From JAEYXS01 sp943367715 (GTDB taxonomy: Bacteria > Verrucomicrobiota > Verrucomicrobiia > Limisphaerales > JAEYXS01), in NCBI GenBank assembly GCA_943367715.1, contig CALRJY020000018.1, forward strand, positions 1 through 64,000: a stretch of 64,000 bases of DNA, written 5' to 3'. The position numbers and the translations under genes were made by a program. Under the pieces are notes generated by a model. That model ran no database searches. It was not told the origin of the DNA and saw only the letters and a program-made list of their open reading frames with translations. Positions 52,605 through 61,759 of this stretch are shown here, one piece after another. Within the stretch, counting starts at the first letter, position 1. The number at the start of each line of letters is the position of its first letter.

Positions 52605-54932
52605 CTACTTGGGCGGAGCGAGTTCGAGGCGACTGAGGGTGGAATTGGTAGAGGCACCCATTTGCTGCACGTAGAGGACGGGCTTGCCGCTGACGGAGAG
52701 CAGGCTGGGAGAGGCGGCGAGGAAGTTCATGTCCCCGGTGATGGGAGCGGGGGCAGCGGTCCATTCGAGGAGATTGGTGGATTGGATGAGGCCGACGCGC
52801 CATTCGGGTTGACCGGCACGGTCCACCCAAGCTTCAGCGGCAGCGTAGTAGGTGTGGTTTTCTTTCAGCACCTGGCTGATACGGCCGAAGCCGGTGGTAT
52901 CCCAGCGGTTGGTATCGCCGGAGGGGTGGAGCACGGGCTGGGGATGTTTTTGCAGCGCGGTCAGAGAGTTGCCGTAAGCGGTGCCCAAGGCGGTCTTGCT
53001 GCCATCATAGCCCGCGTAGAAGAGATACCAGATGGGGCCTTCCCGATGAAGCACAGGAGCGCCGAGATGGGATTTGTCCCAGCCTTTTTCGGAGGGGCGC
53101 AGGATGGGATTGGTGGGCAGGGGCGTGAAGGTCTGGCCGTTGGTGGAGGTGGCCGCGCAGATGGTGCCCTGAAGGTCATGCATGCCTTGATAGACGTAGA
53201 ACCACGTGCCTTGATCCTGATAGACGGAGCCGAGGGTGATACGATCGAGCGCCTTGTGAGGACCGGCTTGAGGGATGAGGGTGACGTTGTTTTGCTTCAG
53301 CACGCCACGGCCTTCGTAGTGCGTGCGGAATTCCAAGGGTTGCTCGCTGGTGCAGCGGAAGCCGAGTTCGAACGTCCGGTAGGTATTGGGAGCAGGGAAA
53401 TCGCCGCGTTTCACGCCGATGATGACGAGGGAGATGCCGCTATTACGGGAGACATCCACGTAGCCCAAGGTTTGGTCAGCGGGCTCGATCTTTTCAGTCT
53501 GGAGCTGGAAAAAAGCGCGATATTCACCACCCGGGAATTTGCGGTAAGGCCCGTAAACCATGTGGCCGCGACCACCACGGGCAATCCAGCCATCGCCGTC
53601 CCGCTGACCAACGGCGTGGCTGGTGACAAACTCGGATTCGTAATTCCAGCGGATGATGCCGTGGGGGAAAGCCTTCTGACCGGGCTGCCACATCTGGCCA
53701 TCGGGGTTGGTGAGCCAGCGGAGATTCGACCGCAGCAACGGGACGGCTTCCGTGCCATCGGGTTCAGAATTGAAGCTGGCCGCGCGAATGCCGGAACCAT
53801 CTGGCATCACCCACGGCAAACTCCAGGAGTCGTCGGGCAGGGGAGTTTCCTGGACGACCCGCCAGCGGGCGGGTTGGGTCCATGCCATTTGCAGATTGGC
53901 CGGGCGCAGGAATTTCTCCCAGCCTTGCCAAGCGGCGAAGCCAACAGCTCCGAGCACGAGCAAGCCGACGAGCATGGGCAGGGGGCTTCGACGGGATGCT
54001 GCAGGTGCTTCTGGTTCAGGCGTGGGTGGTGTGATCGTTTGGGTGGCGGAAGAAGTTCCGCGAGCGGGAAGGCCGAGCCATTGGGCGATATCGGCCGCGC
54101 TCTGGGGACGTTGCGCGGGGTCTTTCGCCAGACACGCCATGATGAGGGAGACGACGTCGTCCGGGATGGGGTTCTCGATGGCCAGTTCCCACAGGCGGTC
54201 GCGCAAGGGTGTGGTGGGGTGGTCGAGGACTTGGCCAAGGATGTCACCCTTATAAAAAGGCGGTTTGCTGGAGAGCAGTTCGTAAAGCGTGGCGCCGAGC
54301 GCGTAGATGTCATCCGTGACGCAGGGCGGCTTGCCTTGCATTTGTTGCGGGCTCATGTGCGTGAGCGTGCCGCTCACGGGATGATGCGCGGCATCGCGCT
54401 GGGCGGAGTCAGTCACCAGTGCGGCGATGCCAAAGTCAGCAAGCTTCAGGCGGCCCTTGGCATCGAGCATCATATTCGCGGGCTTGAGATCGCGATGGAT
54501 GACGCCTTCCTCATGGGCGTATTGGAGCGCTTCGCAGAGTTGCTGGATGAGCGGGCGGAGGTAATCCCAGGCGAAGACGCGCTGGGGTTGGTCCGCGAGG
54601 AGATGATGCAGATTGTGCCCGCTGATATACTCCATGGTGATGAAGGGGGCTTCATCAGGAGATTCAAAGAGGTCGTGGATGCGGATGATGTTGGGATGCG
54701 AGAGGCGGTGGCTCTTCAGCGTCTCGCGCCGCATGTCTTCCAGGGCGGGGGCATCCGCACGGATCTTGGGCGGGAGGAATTTCAGGGCCATCTGCTCGCG
54801 CAGGCGGGAATCCAAGGCCAGCCAGACCTCGCCCATGCCGCCTTGACCGAGGAGCCGCTGCAATTGGTAACGGCCACCGCCCACAAGCATACCGGCGCTC
54901 AAGCCGGAACCGGGGGTGGCAGACATATCCAT
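52605..54932 (-). CDS. Membrane Ser/Thr kinase with large outer glycosidase-like propeller domain
   Basis: A 775-residue fusion. Residues 22-285 are a complete Hanks-type kinase: Gly loop GQGGMGEV (29-36), Lys51, Glu in the C helix, HRDLKPAN with Asp148, DFG 166-168. A Pro-rich linker and a single helix (317-336) follow. The outer part begins with a beta-sandwich region (about 345-540). It ends with a segment of repeated blades (GTWFYVYQGMHD, GPIWYLFYAGYDG, VLPHPSGDTNRWD-type) like the five-bladed beta-propeller of GH43/GH32 glycosidases, without obvious catalytic acids. It could sense a carbohydrate. The FHA-GAF gene is divergent 59 bases away and is a natural partner. A long antisense frame over it is not a gene. 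Confidence 0.88.
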   Translation of the reverse strand: MDMSATPGSGLSAGMLVGGGRYQLQRLLGQGGMGEVWLALDSRLREQMALKFLPPKIRADAPALEDMRRETLKSHRLSHPNIIRIHDLFESPDEAPFITMEYISGHNLHHLLADQPQRVFAWDYLRPLIQQLCEALQYAHEEGVIHRDLKPANMMLDAKGRLKLADFGIAALVTDSAQRDAAHHPVSGTLTHMSPQQMQGKPPCVTDDIYALGATLYELLSSKPPFYKGDILGQVLDHPTTPLRDRLWELAIENPIPDDVVSLIMACLAKDPAQRPQSAADIAQWLGLPARGTSSATQTITPPTPEPEAPAASRRSPLPMLVGLLVLGAVGFAAWQGWEKFLRPANLQMAWTQPARWRVVQETPLPDDSWSLPWVMPDGSGIRAASFNSEPDGTEAVPLLRSNLRWLTNPDGQMWQPGQKAFPHGIIRWNYESEFVTSHAVGQRDGDGWIARGGRGHMVYGPYRKFPGGEYRAFFQLQTEKIEPADQTLGYVDVSRNSGISLVIIGVKRGDFPAPNTYRTFELGFRCTSEQPLEFRTHYEGRGVLKQNNVTLIPQAGPHKALDRITLGSVYQDQGTWFYVYQGMHDLQGTICAATSTNGQTFTPLPTNPILRPSEKGWDKSHLGAPVLHREGPIWYLFYAGYDGSKTALGTAYGNSLTALQKHPQPVLHPSGDTNRWDTTGFGRISQVLKENHTYYAAAEAWVDRAGQPEWRVGLIQSTNLLEWTAAPAPITGDMNFLAASPSLLSVSGKPVLYVQQMGASTNSTLSRLELAPPK

Positions 54933-54991
54933 GGCGGAGACTTTAGAAGGAGCAGAAGGAAGATTGCCAGCGGTTTCGGTTCGCGTTTAGT

Positions 54992-55951
54992 ATGGCCGCA
55001 ACACCAAAGAGCACGCCGCCCATGAGCACCACCAACATCATCGAACTGAAGCCGTCCTTGTTACGACTGGAAGTGACGTATCGGGACGATACACAACGGT
55101 ATGAATTTGAGGGCAAGGAAGTGGTCATCGGGCGACCCAATCCGTATCTGCCGCCGACGCTGGATCTTTCCGAGGACATCCTGGTCTCCCGCACGCATGC
55201 GCGCATCTGGGTGAATGTGGACGGGTATTGGATCGAGGACCTGGTGAGCAAGCACGGGACGTTCGTGAACGGCGGGCGGCTGACGCTGCGGCGGCAGTTG
55301 AATCCGGGAGATTTTATACAGATCGGCGAGACGACCTTGAAGGTTCTTTGCCCGGCCCCGACGCGGAAGGCGGAACCGGCCAAGCCGCTCAATGATGATG
55401 AGATCAGCGTGGATGCGGCGCTGGCGGTGGAAGAAACGGCGTTGGGCAAAGTGGCGGCGGATGCGAGCGGCCAGATAGATCCGCAAGTGGAACTGTTGCT
55501 GGAACTGCCCTTGAAGCTGGCCAGCCAGACGAACATGGCAAGCCTGACGAAATATGTGGTGAACCAACTGCCGAAGTTGATCCCGGGAGTGGAACGCGCG
55601 GCGATACTTTTAATCAATAACGACACGGCGGAATTGACCGTGGCGGCGTCCTTGCCTGCGGAGGATCCGCCGGTGAGCCGCACGCTGGCCTTGCGCGCGG
55701 TGAAGGAAGGGCGGGCGCTCATCTGGCGAAAAGTGATAGATGGTGTAGAGAGTCAATCGATGCGGCGGCTGGAGATGAAGGTGGGGATGTATGCGCCGCT
55801 GGTGTGGGGCGACCGGACGGTGGGCGTGATCTGTGTGGATAATCCGAAACGGGATTGCCGGTTTAGCGAACGGGATTTGCGCCTGTTGATGACCGTGGCG
55901 GCGTACACGGCGATGGCGGTGTCGTTCAACCGGTTGAAAGAGGCGTTATAA
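54992..55951 (+). CDS. FHA-GAF protein
   Basis: A 319-residue cytoplasmic protein. Residues 25-120 are an FHA domain, which binds phosphothreonine: GRPNPYLPP, SRTHARI, SKHGTFVNGG hold the key residues Arg48, Ser66 and the SxxH and N sites. Residues 165-315 form a GAF domain (LVNQLPKLIPGVERAAILL, WGDRTVGVICVDNP, LRLLMTVAAYTAMAV). It could read the phosphorylation of the divergent Ser/Thr kinase and combine it with a small-molecule signal. ATG 54992 or 55022 are possible starts; the first gives a short extra leader. No output domain is present. Confidence 0.88.
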   Translation: MAATPKSTPPMSTTNIIELKPSLLRLEVTYRDDTQRYEFEGKEVVIGRPNPYLPPTLDLSEDILVSRTHARIWVNVDGYWIEDLVSKHGTFVNGGRLTLRRQLNPGDFIQIGETTLKVLCPAPTRKAEPAKPLNDDEISVDAALAVEETALGKVAADASGQIDPQVELLLELPLKLASQTNMASLTKYVVNQLPKLIPGVERAAILLINNDTAELTVAASLPAEDPPVSRTLALRAVKEGRALIWRKVIDGVESQSMRRLEMKVGMYAPLVWGDRTVGVICVDNPKRDCRFSERDLRLLMTVAAYTAMAVSFNRLKEAL

Positions 55952-56278
55952 GGGGCGTTGCCGCCATTTGCGCCACGCGAACCAGAGCGCGCCGAAGATT
56001 AGGCTGTTCACGATGGTGAGCAGGAGATTGAGCCAGCCGGGGGTCACCTCGCTGAGCCACGCGTAGCGGAGCAAAATGCGGGGGAGGTTGAGGGCCTGTT
56101 GCAGATAGGAAATGGCGATGACCACGGGCGAGAGATCGACGAGCTGCGGTGGAAAATGGGCGAAGAGGAAGACGGCGCTGTCGAGGATGAGCAGCAGGAG
56201 ATAGTGTAACGCGGCGTAGAGCAGAAGCTGCGGCAGCCAAGCGCGCCAGGTGGGGCGTTGCGCAGGGGCGAGGGCCAC
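55946..56278 (-). CDS. Small integral membrane protein
   Basis: A 110-residue protein with three predicted helices and a basic C-terminal end (WRKWRQRPL). It starts with GTG 56278 directly next to the TAA of the upstream gene and is thus translated with it. The 3' end overlaps the FHA-GAF gene by six bases. No known family is recognised; YggT-like spacing is a weak possibility. Confidence 0.55.
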   Translation of the reverse strand: MALAPAQRPTWRAWLPQLLLYAALHYLLLLILDSAVFLFAHFPPQLVDLSPVVIAISYLQQALNLPRILLRYAWLSEVTPGWLNLLLTIVNSLIFGALWFAWRKWRQRPL

Positions 56279-56728
56279 TTACTTGCTTTCTGCCTTGGCC
56301 TTTTTCTCCGGCTTGGGTGCGGGTGCTTTCTGGGTTTTCTTTTTATCCTTATTGAACCAGGAGAAGGAGAACAGCTTGATGCCTTGGGCCTGACCGGTGC
56401 GGTCATCGAAAACGGTGTTGTCTTTCGCCTCGCCGTATTCCTTGGGGGCGGCGGGGTTGATGAGTTGCAGGGGATTATCCGTCTTCACCGCTTGCGGAAG
56501 CACGCCGCTGGAAACGCCTTTCTCGGTTTTGATCTCATTCGGCTTGAGCGGCACGGGCGGTTTCTGTTCGAGCGATTGCATGGCCTTCAGGGAGACAGTG
56601 CCTTCCGTCACGGGCGGGGTGGCGATCTCGAGAGTGTTAGTCGTCGCCAGTTTAATTTTAGCGGGATCGGTTTGGGCCGAGACCCCGAGGGCGAACAATC
56701 CAAGCAAGGCGGTCAGAATCGTTTTCAT
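56279..56728 (-). CDS. Exported basic protein of unknown function
   Basis: A 149-residue protein with signal peptide (1-19, cut after VSA). The mature protein has low complexity, without Cys, rich in Pro, Thr and Lys, ending in a Lys/Ala/Pro tail (KAPAPKPEKKAKAESK). I do not recognise it. GGAG lies nine bases before the ATG, and TATAAT (56760-56765) is placed to start transcription about 24 bases before the start. It is transcribed with the membrane protein that follows. Confidence 0.65.
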   Translation of the reverse strand: MKTILTALLGLFALGVSAQTDPAKIKLATTNTLEIATPPVTEGTVSLKAMQSLEQKPPVPLKPNEIKTEKGVSSGVLPQAVKTDNPLQLINPAAPKEYGEAKDNTVFDDRTGQAQGIKLFSFSWFNKDKKKTQKAPAPKPEKKAKAESK

Positions 56729-56759
56729 AGGCTGCGCTCCGACAGCCAGCGTCCGTCAG

Positions 56760-56765
56760 ATTATA
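56760..56765 (-). promoter_or_regulatory. -10 box TATAAT before the exported basic protein
   Basis: A perfect TATAAT on the minus strand stands 31 bases before the ATG at 56728. No good -35 box lies at the right distance; a TTGACA is only five bases away and cannot serve. Confidence 0.45.
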
Positions 56766-56881
56766 CCGTCTGTCAAAACTAGAAACCGGCCCCAAAGGCA
56801 CGGCAGGTATTGTGGACGGGACTGCCCGCTGATTATTCTCGACGCGTCAGCAGCGTGAGCATACACGTTTCTGGTTGAGGC

Positions 56882-58609
56882 ATGCCCGGGCCGATCATGT
56901 CAGATTCTCTTAACACACTTAAGTCTTTGCTGCCTCAAAAGGGGATGGAACGAAAGGTGTTCCTCCTTTCCTTCTGTATCGCGCTGCTCTTCTCCGTCTA
57001 CACCGATCATCTTTGGGAAGATTATTACATCACCTATCGTGCGAGCAAAAATCTCGCGATGGGCAAAGGGCTGGTATTCACCGAAGGCCAACGCGTGCAT
57101 ACCTTCACTTCACCGTTGGGGGTGCTGGTGCCCGCGGCGTGCAGTGCGCTGACGCTAAACCAGAGTGACACGATTGCCATCTGGCTTTTTCGCGCAGTGG
57201 CTTGCAGCTTTCTGGGGCTGACGGCGGTGCTCCTTTACCGGTTGGCGGTTCACGCAGGCTGGGGAAGCTGGGCCAAGGTATTACTTATCGGCTTGTTCGT
57301 TTCTGATGCGAAGACGATGGACTACAGCATCAACGGCATGGAAACTTCCATGCTCGTCTTCTTCCTGGCATTGACACTCTATGCACTGGTCCGCATCGGT
57401 GCAGGCGGCTGGAAATTGTTGGGCGTCGCGTGGGCCGGATTGATGTGGTCGCGACCGGATGCTTTCATCTATATCGGCATGACGGCGGTGGGCTATGCAG
57501 TGTTTGCTCAAGGGTGGAACTGGAAAGGCTCTTTGCGTCGCCATGCGCCCATTTTCATCAAAGCCGGACTGCTCACCACCTGTCTGTATCTGCCGTGGCT
57601 GCTGTGGGCGGGGAGCTATTATGGTTCGCCGATCCCCAATACGATCGTGGCCAAAGGACTCGGCCAGCCGCATATCGAAGCGCTGGCCTATCTGCGTGCG
57701 GCCATCGCGTTTCCGGTCAAAATACTGATCGAGCAAACGAGCATGTACACCACGCTGGCTCCCGCTTTGCCCGGTTACGGGCCATGGCCGGAGGCGGGGC
57801 GTTTACTCTGGCGTTTCTTGCCGATTATCCCGGCGATTTACTGGCTGATTCCCGGTGGCAGCCCGCTGGCACGCGCCTGCTCGGTGGCTTTTGTCATGGG
57901 GCATTATTATCTGACCCGCGTTTCACCTCATCCGTTTTCCTGGTATGTACCGCCCATCACTTTGCTGGGCCTGCTGCCGCTGGCTGACGCGACCAGTCGC
58001 ATGGCCAAATGGCTGGCATCCCGAAAAGATGCCTTCCAACAAAGGACGCTGCCGGTGGTTTTGAGTGTCGTAGTGGGATTGGTAGTGCTGATGCAACTCT
58101 TCACGCTCGCCTTGGTGGCCAAGCAAATGCGCACCCAGCAGATATTGGTGGAGAACGGACTACGGAAGCAGTTGGGCCTGTGGCTGCGGGAGAATGCCGC
58201 GGGTCCGACGGATACGGTCTTTCTCGAACCGCTCGGTTATATCGGTTATTTCTCGCAATTGAAAATGCTGGATTGGCCGGGATTGTCCTCGCCGGAGGTC
58301 ATCGCCGCCCGCAAGCAGACGGGTTATCTGGGATACTTGGACCTGCGGTTGCTGGAGACCTTGCAGCCGGATTGGGTGGTTTTACGACGTGTGGAATACG
58401 AGCCGGAACTGGCCAAGAAGGATTCTTTCTTCGGACGTCGCTACCAGGCGGTCAAGGTTTTCGACGTCTCGGAAGAGGTGAAGAAAGCGCCGCTGCACTA
58501 TGGGCGCGCCTACCTGGAGTTTGACCAGCACTTCACGGTTTTTAAACGCAACGGGCCGATCCAACCGGCCAGCCCTTTACCAGTTTCATCTGCTACGGAA
58601 AACCGTTAG
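56882..58609 (+). CDS. Membrane glycosyltransferase-like protein
   Basis: A 575-residue protein with ten or more helices. The first outer loop has the acidic motif DHLWEDYYITYRASKNLAMGKGLVFTEGQ and TSPLG, which fits the GT-C family of lipid-linked sugar transferases (DD/ED motif; PMT/GT39- or arabinofuranosyltransferase-like). The C-terminal 200 residues are a soluble domain (LEPLGYIGYFSQLKMLDWPGL). It probably moves a sugar from a polyprenyl carrier to an envelope polymer; donor and acceptor unknown. It is the first of a run of plus-strand genes to the end of the window. Confidence 0.82.
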   Translation: MPGPIMSDSLNTLKSLLPQKGMERKVFLLSFCIALLFSVYTDHLWEDYYITYRASKNLAMGKGLVFTEGQRVHTFTSPLGVLVPAACSALTLNQSDTIAIWLFRAVACSFLGLTAVLLYRLAVHAGWGSWAKVLLIGLFVSDAKTMDYSINGMETSMLVFFLALTLYALVRIGAGGWKLLGVAWAGLMWSRPDAFIYIGMTAVGYAVFAQGWNWKGSLRRHAPIFIKAGLLTTCLYLPWLLWAGSYYGSPIPNTIVAKGLGQPHIEALAYLRAAIAFPVKILIEQTSMYTTLAPALPGYGPWPEAGRLLWRFLPIIPAIYWLIPGGSPLARACSVAFVMGHYYLTRVSPHPFSWYVPPITLLGLLPLADATSRMAKWLASRKDAFQQRTLPVVLSVVVGLVVLMQLFTLALVAKQMRTQQILVENGLRKQLGLWLRENAAGPTDTVFLEPLGYIGYFSQLKMLDWPGLSSPEVIAARKQTGYLGYLDLRLLETLQPDWVVLRRVEYEPELAKKDSFFGRRYQAVKVFDVSEEVKKAPLHYGRAYLEFDQHFTVFKRNGPIQPASPLPVSSATENR

Positions 58610-58618
58610 CCTGCGGGG

Positions 58619-59605
58619 ATGAAACGCCGCTTGGTCAATCTGGCCCTCATGGGTTTGCTGATCCTGGGTGGTTTTGTGTTCTGGCGTGCAGGCCATCCGA
58701 AGGAGCCCATTCATGATCAGCGCAGTGTCAGTGACTGGCTGCAAGTCATTGCGGATCCCAAGTCCGATGTGCTCCTGCGGGACGAAGCGGAGCAAGCGTT
58801 CATCGCCTTGGGGACCAATGCCCTCCCGGTTCTGACGAACAGGCTGTTCACGACGGAGACCATCTATTCGCGCTGGCGACAGGATGGCGGAGAGAAATGG
58901 CCCGCTGTCATTCGTGATCGCCTGCCGCATTCCTTGCCAGCGGCTCTCTGGCGACGGGCGGCGGCGAAGCAGATAACCTTGCTCGGTGGTGAGGCCAGCG
59001 GAACCGCGGCTCAGTTGTCGCAGGCGCTGGCTGATCCAGATCGCGTCGTGCGTGGTTATTGCTACAACTTGCTCAACCGGCTCGGTGCTCCCGCTGAGAT
59101 TGTCGTTCCCGGTTTGCTTACGGCCTTGCGCAGTCCCGATCCATCCATCCGTGTTTTTGGTGCAGGAGAGCTGGGCTTTATCGGTCCGGAAGCGAAGGCG
59201 GGAGTGCCTGCGCTGATCATTGCGCTCGACGATTTGGATGAATCCGTGCGATTGAATGCCATCATCGCCCTAGGGCGGATCGGCACGGCAGCGCGTCCTT
59301 CCATCCCGCGTTTGCGTGAGCTCCTGAAGAATCCTAAGCCGGAAGTGCAGCTCAATGCGGCGACCACTCTCACGCGATTGAATCTGGCCGAAGCGCAGTT
59401 CGCGGTGCCAGTGCTTGCTTCGTTGCTGAAGCATCCGGATGAATCGATGATTGAAGTGGCGCTGCGCCAGCTCAGCGATCTGGGCAGTCACGCTGTCGCT
59501 GCCGTCCCACAGGTGGAGGCGTTGCTGGAACATCCGACGCCCGCCATCCGGTTGCTGGCGGAAGAAGCGCTCAGCCGCATGGACAAAAGCGGTAACAGCC
59601 TTTAG
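58619..59605 (+). CDS. HEAT-repeat protein
   Basis: A 328-residue protein with an N-terminal hydrophobic helix (6-22) and then at least five HEAT-type repeats (GPEAKAGVPALIIALDDLDESVRLNAIIALGRIG, ARPSIPRLRELL, and so on), each a pair of helices with a conserved Pro and Leu spacing. HEAT proteins bind other proteins; there is no catalytic motif. Nine bases separate it from the glycosyltransferase-like gene, so it may be co-transcribed. The membrane anchor places it on the outer face or in the membrane. Confidence 0.85.
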   Translation: MKRRLVNLALMGLLILGGFVFWRAGHPKEPIHDQRSVSDWLQVIADPKSDVLLRDEAEQAFIALGTNALPVLTNRLFTTETIYSRWRQDGGEKWPAVIRDRLPHSLPAALWRRAAAKQITLLGGEASGTAAQLSQALADPDRVVRGYCYNLLNRLGAPAEIVVPGLLTALRSPDPSIRVFGAGELGFIGPEAKAGVPALIIALDDLDESVRLNAIIALGRIGTAARPSIPRLRELLKNPKPEVQLNAATTLTRLNLAEAQFAVPVLASLLKHPDESMIEVALRQLSDLGSHAVAAVPQVEALLEHPTPAIRLLAEEALSRMDKSGNSL

Positions 59606-59617
59606 CTTGCGCTCACC

Positions 59618-61759
59618 GTGAACCGTTCTCCAGCCAGTTTCAGCAGTGTTATTTTTGCGAGGGCGCGCGGGTTAATCACCCGTTGCAGCCAGGTGCGGAC
59701 AAACGGTGTATATCTGGCGGTGCTGGTGTTCATTTTCGCGATCGCTTCTGCTTTTGCCGCGGAGTTTCAGGTGTTGTCTACCAACCGGTATCACTTGGGC
59801 GTGGAGGGTTTTCCGGAATGGGAAGAGTTCGCCGGGCGCAAGCCGGATGGGCGCAACCTGGAGCTCACCTTTCAAGGTCAAGCTTCGACCAATGGCCACA
59901 CTTTGTTGCTGCGACAGCGGGATGTGAAGGGCTCGTGGCAGGTGTTGATGAACGGCAAACGTATCGGGCGGTTGGTGGCTCAAGAGACTGCCTTGGTGTC
60001 TCATTACCAAGTTCCGGCGGATGCGTTAAAGGAAGGGGCTAATGTTTTAAGCATCATGCCCCCAACGACCACCGACGACATCGAGCTCAGCGATATCCGG
60101 CTGGCTTCTGGCTCACCCGCAGCAGTGCTTACGGAATCTTCTCTTTCCGTCACCGTGGATGAAGCTCCTGATAACAAACCGGTGCCTTGCCGCATCACCA
60201 TCACGGATGCGAGCGGAGCACTGGCTGCGCTGATGCCTGCCACGGCGATCGATACCAATGCCCTGACGCTCACCACGCGTCCGGGTGTCAGCTACACTCG
60301 CGATGGCCGCGCCCGCCTCAACTTGCTCGCGGGTGATTACACGATCTATGCCTCACGGGGCATGGAATACAGTGTGGCGACGCAGCAAGTATCCATCGCG
60401 AAAGGCGAAAGCAAGGTGGTCAATCTCTCGATCCGGCGCGAGGTGAACACCAAAGGATGGGTATCCACCGACACGCACATCCACACGCTCACGCATAGTG
60501 GGCACGGCGATGCGACGATTGATGAACGGATGCTGACAATCGCGGGTGAGGGAATCGAGATGGCGGTGGCCACGGACCATAATCATCACGCGGACTATTC
60601 CGAGGCGGCAGTGCGCACGAAACTGCGCGAACACTTTACTTCAGTGATCGGCAATGAGGTAACGACGAAGGTGGGGCATTTCAATGCGTTCCCCATCGCC
60701 AGCGGTAGCACGGTGGCAGATCACAATACGAATGACTGGACGGTGCTCTTGAAGAACATGCGGGCGACTCCCGGTGTGCAAGTCATCACACTCAATCACC
60801 CACGCGATCTGCATAGCGGTTTTGTTCCGCTCGGGGTGACGAATTTCAATCCGGTCACGGGCCAGCATGTGCGGCTGACGAATGAACTCTTTGACGCTAT
60901 GGAAGTCATCACTTCCGGGGCGATGCAGTCGGATGTATATCTGCTCTATCGGGATTGGTTCGCGCTGCTGAATCGCGGTCACCGTGTGATGTCGGTGGGT
61001 GCGAGTGATACGCATGATGTGAGCCGGTTCATTTTGGGCCAAGGGCGCACGTATCTTGCGGCAAGCGATGACCATCCCGAGCGCATCGATATCAATGAAG
61101 TCTGTCGCAGCCTGAAGGCGGGCAAGGCTTCGGTGAGCTTGGGATTGTTTGCGGACATGGATGTGGCGCAGAAGTTTCATCTGGGCGATCTGGCTACAAA
61201 TCTGGCGGATGAGTTTATTGTCACGGTGCATGCGGATTCGCCTTCGTGGACGTGGGTGCAAAAGGTGGAGCTGTTCGCGAATGGGGTGAAGATCCGTGAG
61301 ACGGATTATTTGCAGCCGCGTGTCCGTCTGCGGCGCAGTTCGGGTTTTGTGCTGAACCGGCCGTTTCACGATGTTTATCTGGTGGGGATGGCCACCGGGC
61401 CGGGCGTCACGGCGCCGTTTGCTGAAACGCCTCGGCCTTATCAGCCCACGTCGAAAGTTTTCACACCCAAGGTGCTGGCTTCCACGAACCCGATTTGGAT
61501 CGATGGCGATGGGGATGGTAAATACACCGCGCCCCGTGGTTATGCGGAACAACTCGTGAAAGACCACGGCACCAATCCCGACCGTCTCTTGCCTGCGCTG
61601 GCTCCGTATGATGAAACCATCATCACACAAACGCTCGCTCTCTGCCACGAACTTGGGGTAGACTTGGGCAGACCAGAGTTCTTGGCGGCGATGAAATCGG
61701 CCAGTGCCAAAGTGAAGAGCGCTTTTACCCGCTATCAGTCCTCGGTTTCTGGAAAATGA
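59618..61759 (+). CDS. CehA/McbA-family metallohydrolase (PHP-type)
   Basis: A 713-residue exported protein. A signal peptide or anchor lies at about 30-48. Residues 60-270 are beta-rich with jelly-roll-like parts. The catalytic part starts with TDTHIHTLTHSGHGD and continues with MAVATDHNHHADYSE; the HxH and the later DHN are metal ligands of the PHP fold, and the NHP and SDTHD motifs near 395 and 460 also match. CehA-type enzymes cleave carbamate or ester bonds, but natural substrates in this phylum are unknown. Start GTG 59618; the stop overlaps the next start codon (ATGA). Confidence 0.85.
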   Translation: MNRSPASFSSVIFARARGLITRCSQVRTNGVYLAVLVFIFAIASAFAAEFQVLSTNRYHLGVEGFPEWEEFAGRKPDGRNLELTFQGQASTNGHTLLLRQRDVKGSWQVLMNGKRIGRLVAQETALVSHYQVPADALKEGANVLSIMPPTTTDDIELSDIRLASGSPAAVLTESSLSVTVDEAPDNKPVPCRITITDASGALAALMPATAIDTNALTLTTRPGVSYTRDGRARLNLLAGDYTIYASRGMEYSVATQQVSIAKGESKVVNLSIRREVNTKGWVSTDTHIHTLTHSGHGDATIDERMLTIAGEGIEMAVATDHNHHADYSEAAVRTKLREHFTSVIGNEVTTKVGHFNAFPIASGSTVADHNTNDWTVLLKNMRATPGVQVITLNHPRDLHSGFVPLGVTNFNPVTGQHVRLTNELFDAMEVITSGAMQSDVYLLYRDWFALLNRGHRVMSVGASDTHDVSRFILGQGRTYLAASDDHPERIDINEVCRSLKAGKASVSLGLFADMDVAQKFHLGDLATNLADEFIVTVHADSPSWTWVQKVELFANGVKIRETDYLQPRVRLRRSSGFVLNRPFHDVYLVGMATGPGVTAPFAETPRPYQPTSKVFTPKVLASTNPIWIDGDGDGKYTAPRGYAEQLVKDHGTNPDRLLPALAPYDETIITQTLALCHELGVDLGRPEFLAAMKSASAKVKSAFTRYQSSVSGK

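Noticed and set aside
52474..52830. N-terminal part of the minus-strand frame 52129-52830
   Set aside because: Overlaps the kinase gene on the same strand in another frame and shows no protein character; only the part after about 52473 looks real.
52551..55025. Plus-strand open frame of 824 codons
   Set aside because: It lies antisense over the whole Ser/Thr kinase gene, whose kinase motifs are complete; no protein motif is seen in the other frame.
56766..56776. TTGACA as -35 box together with TATAAT 56760-56765
   Set aside because: Only five bases separate them, far too few for a sigma-70 promoter.
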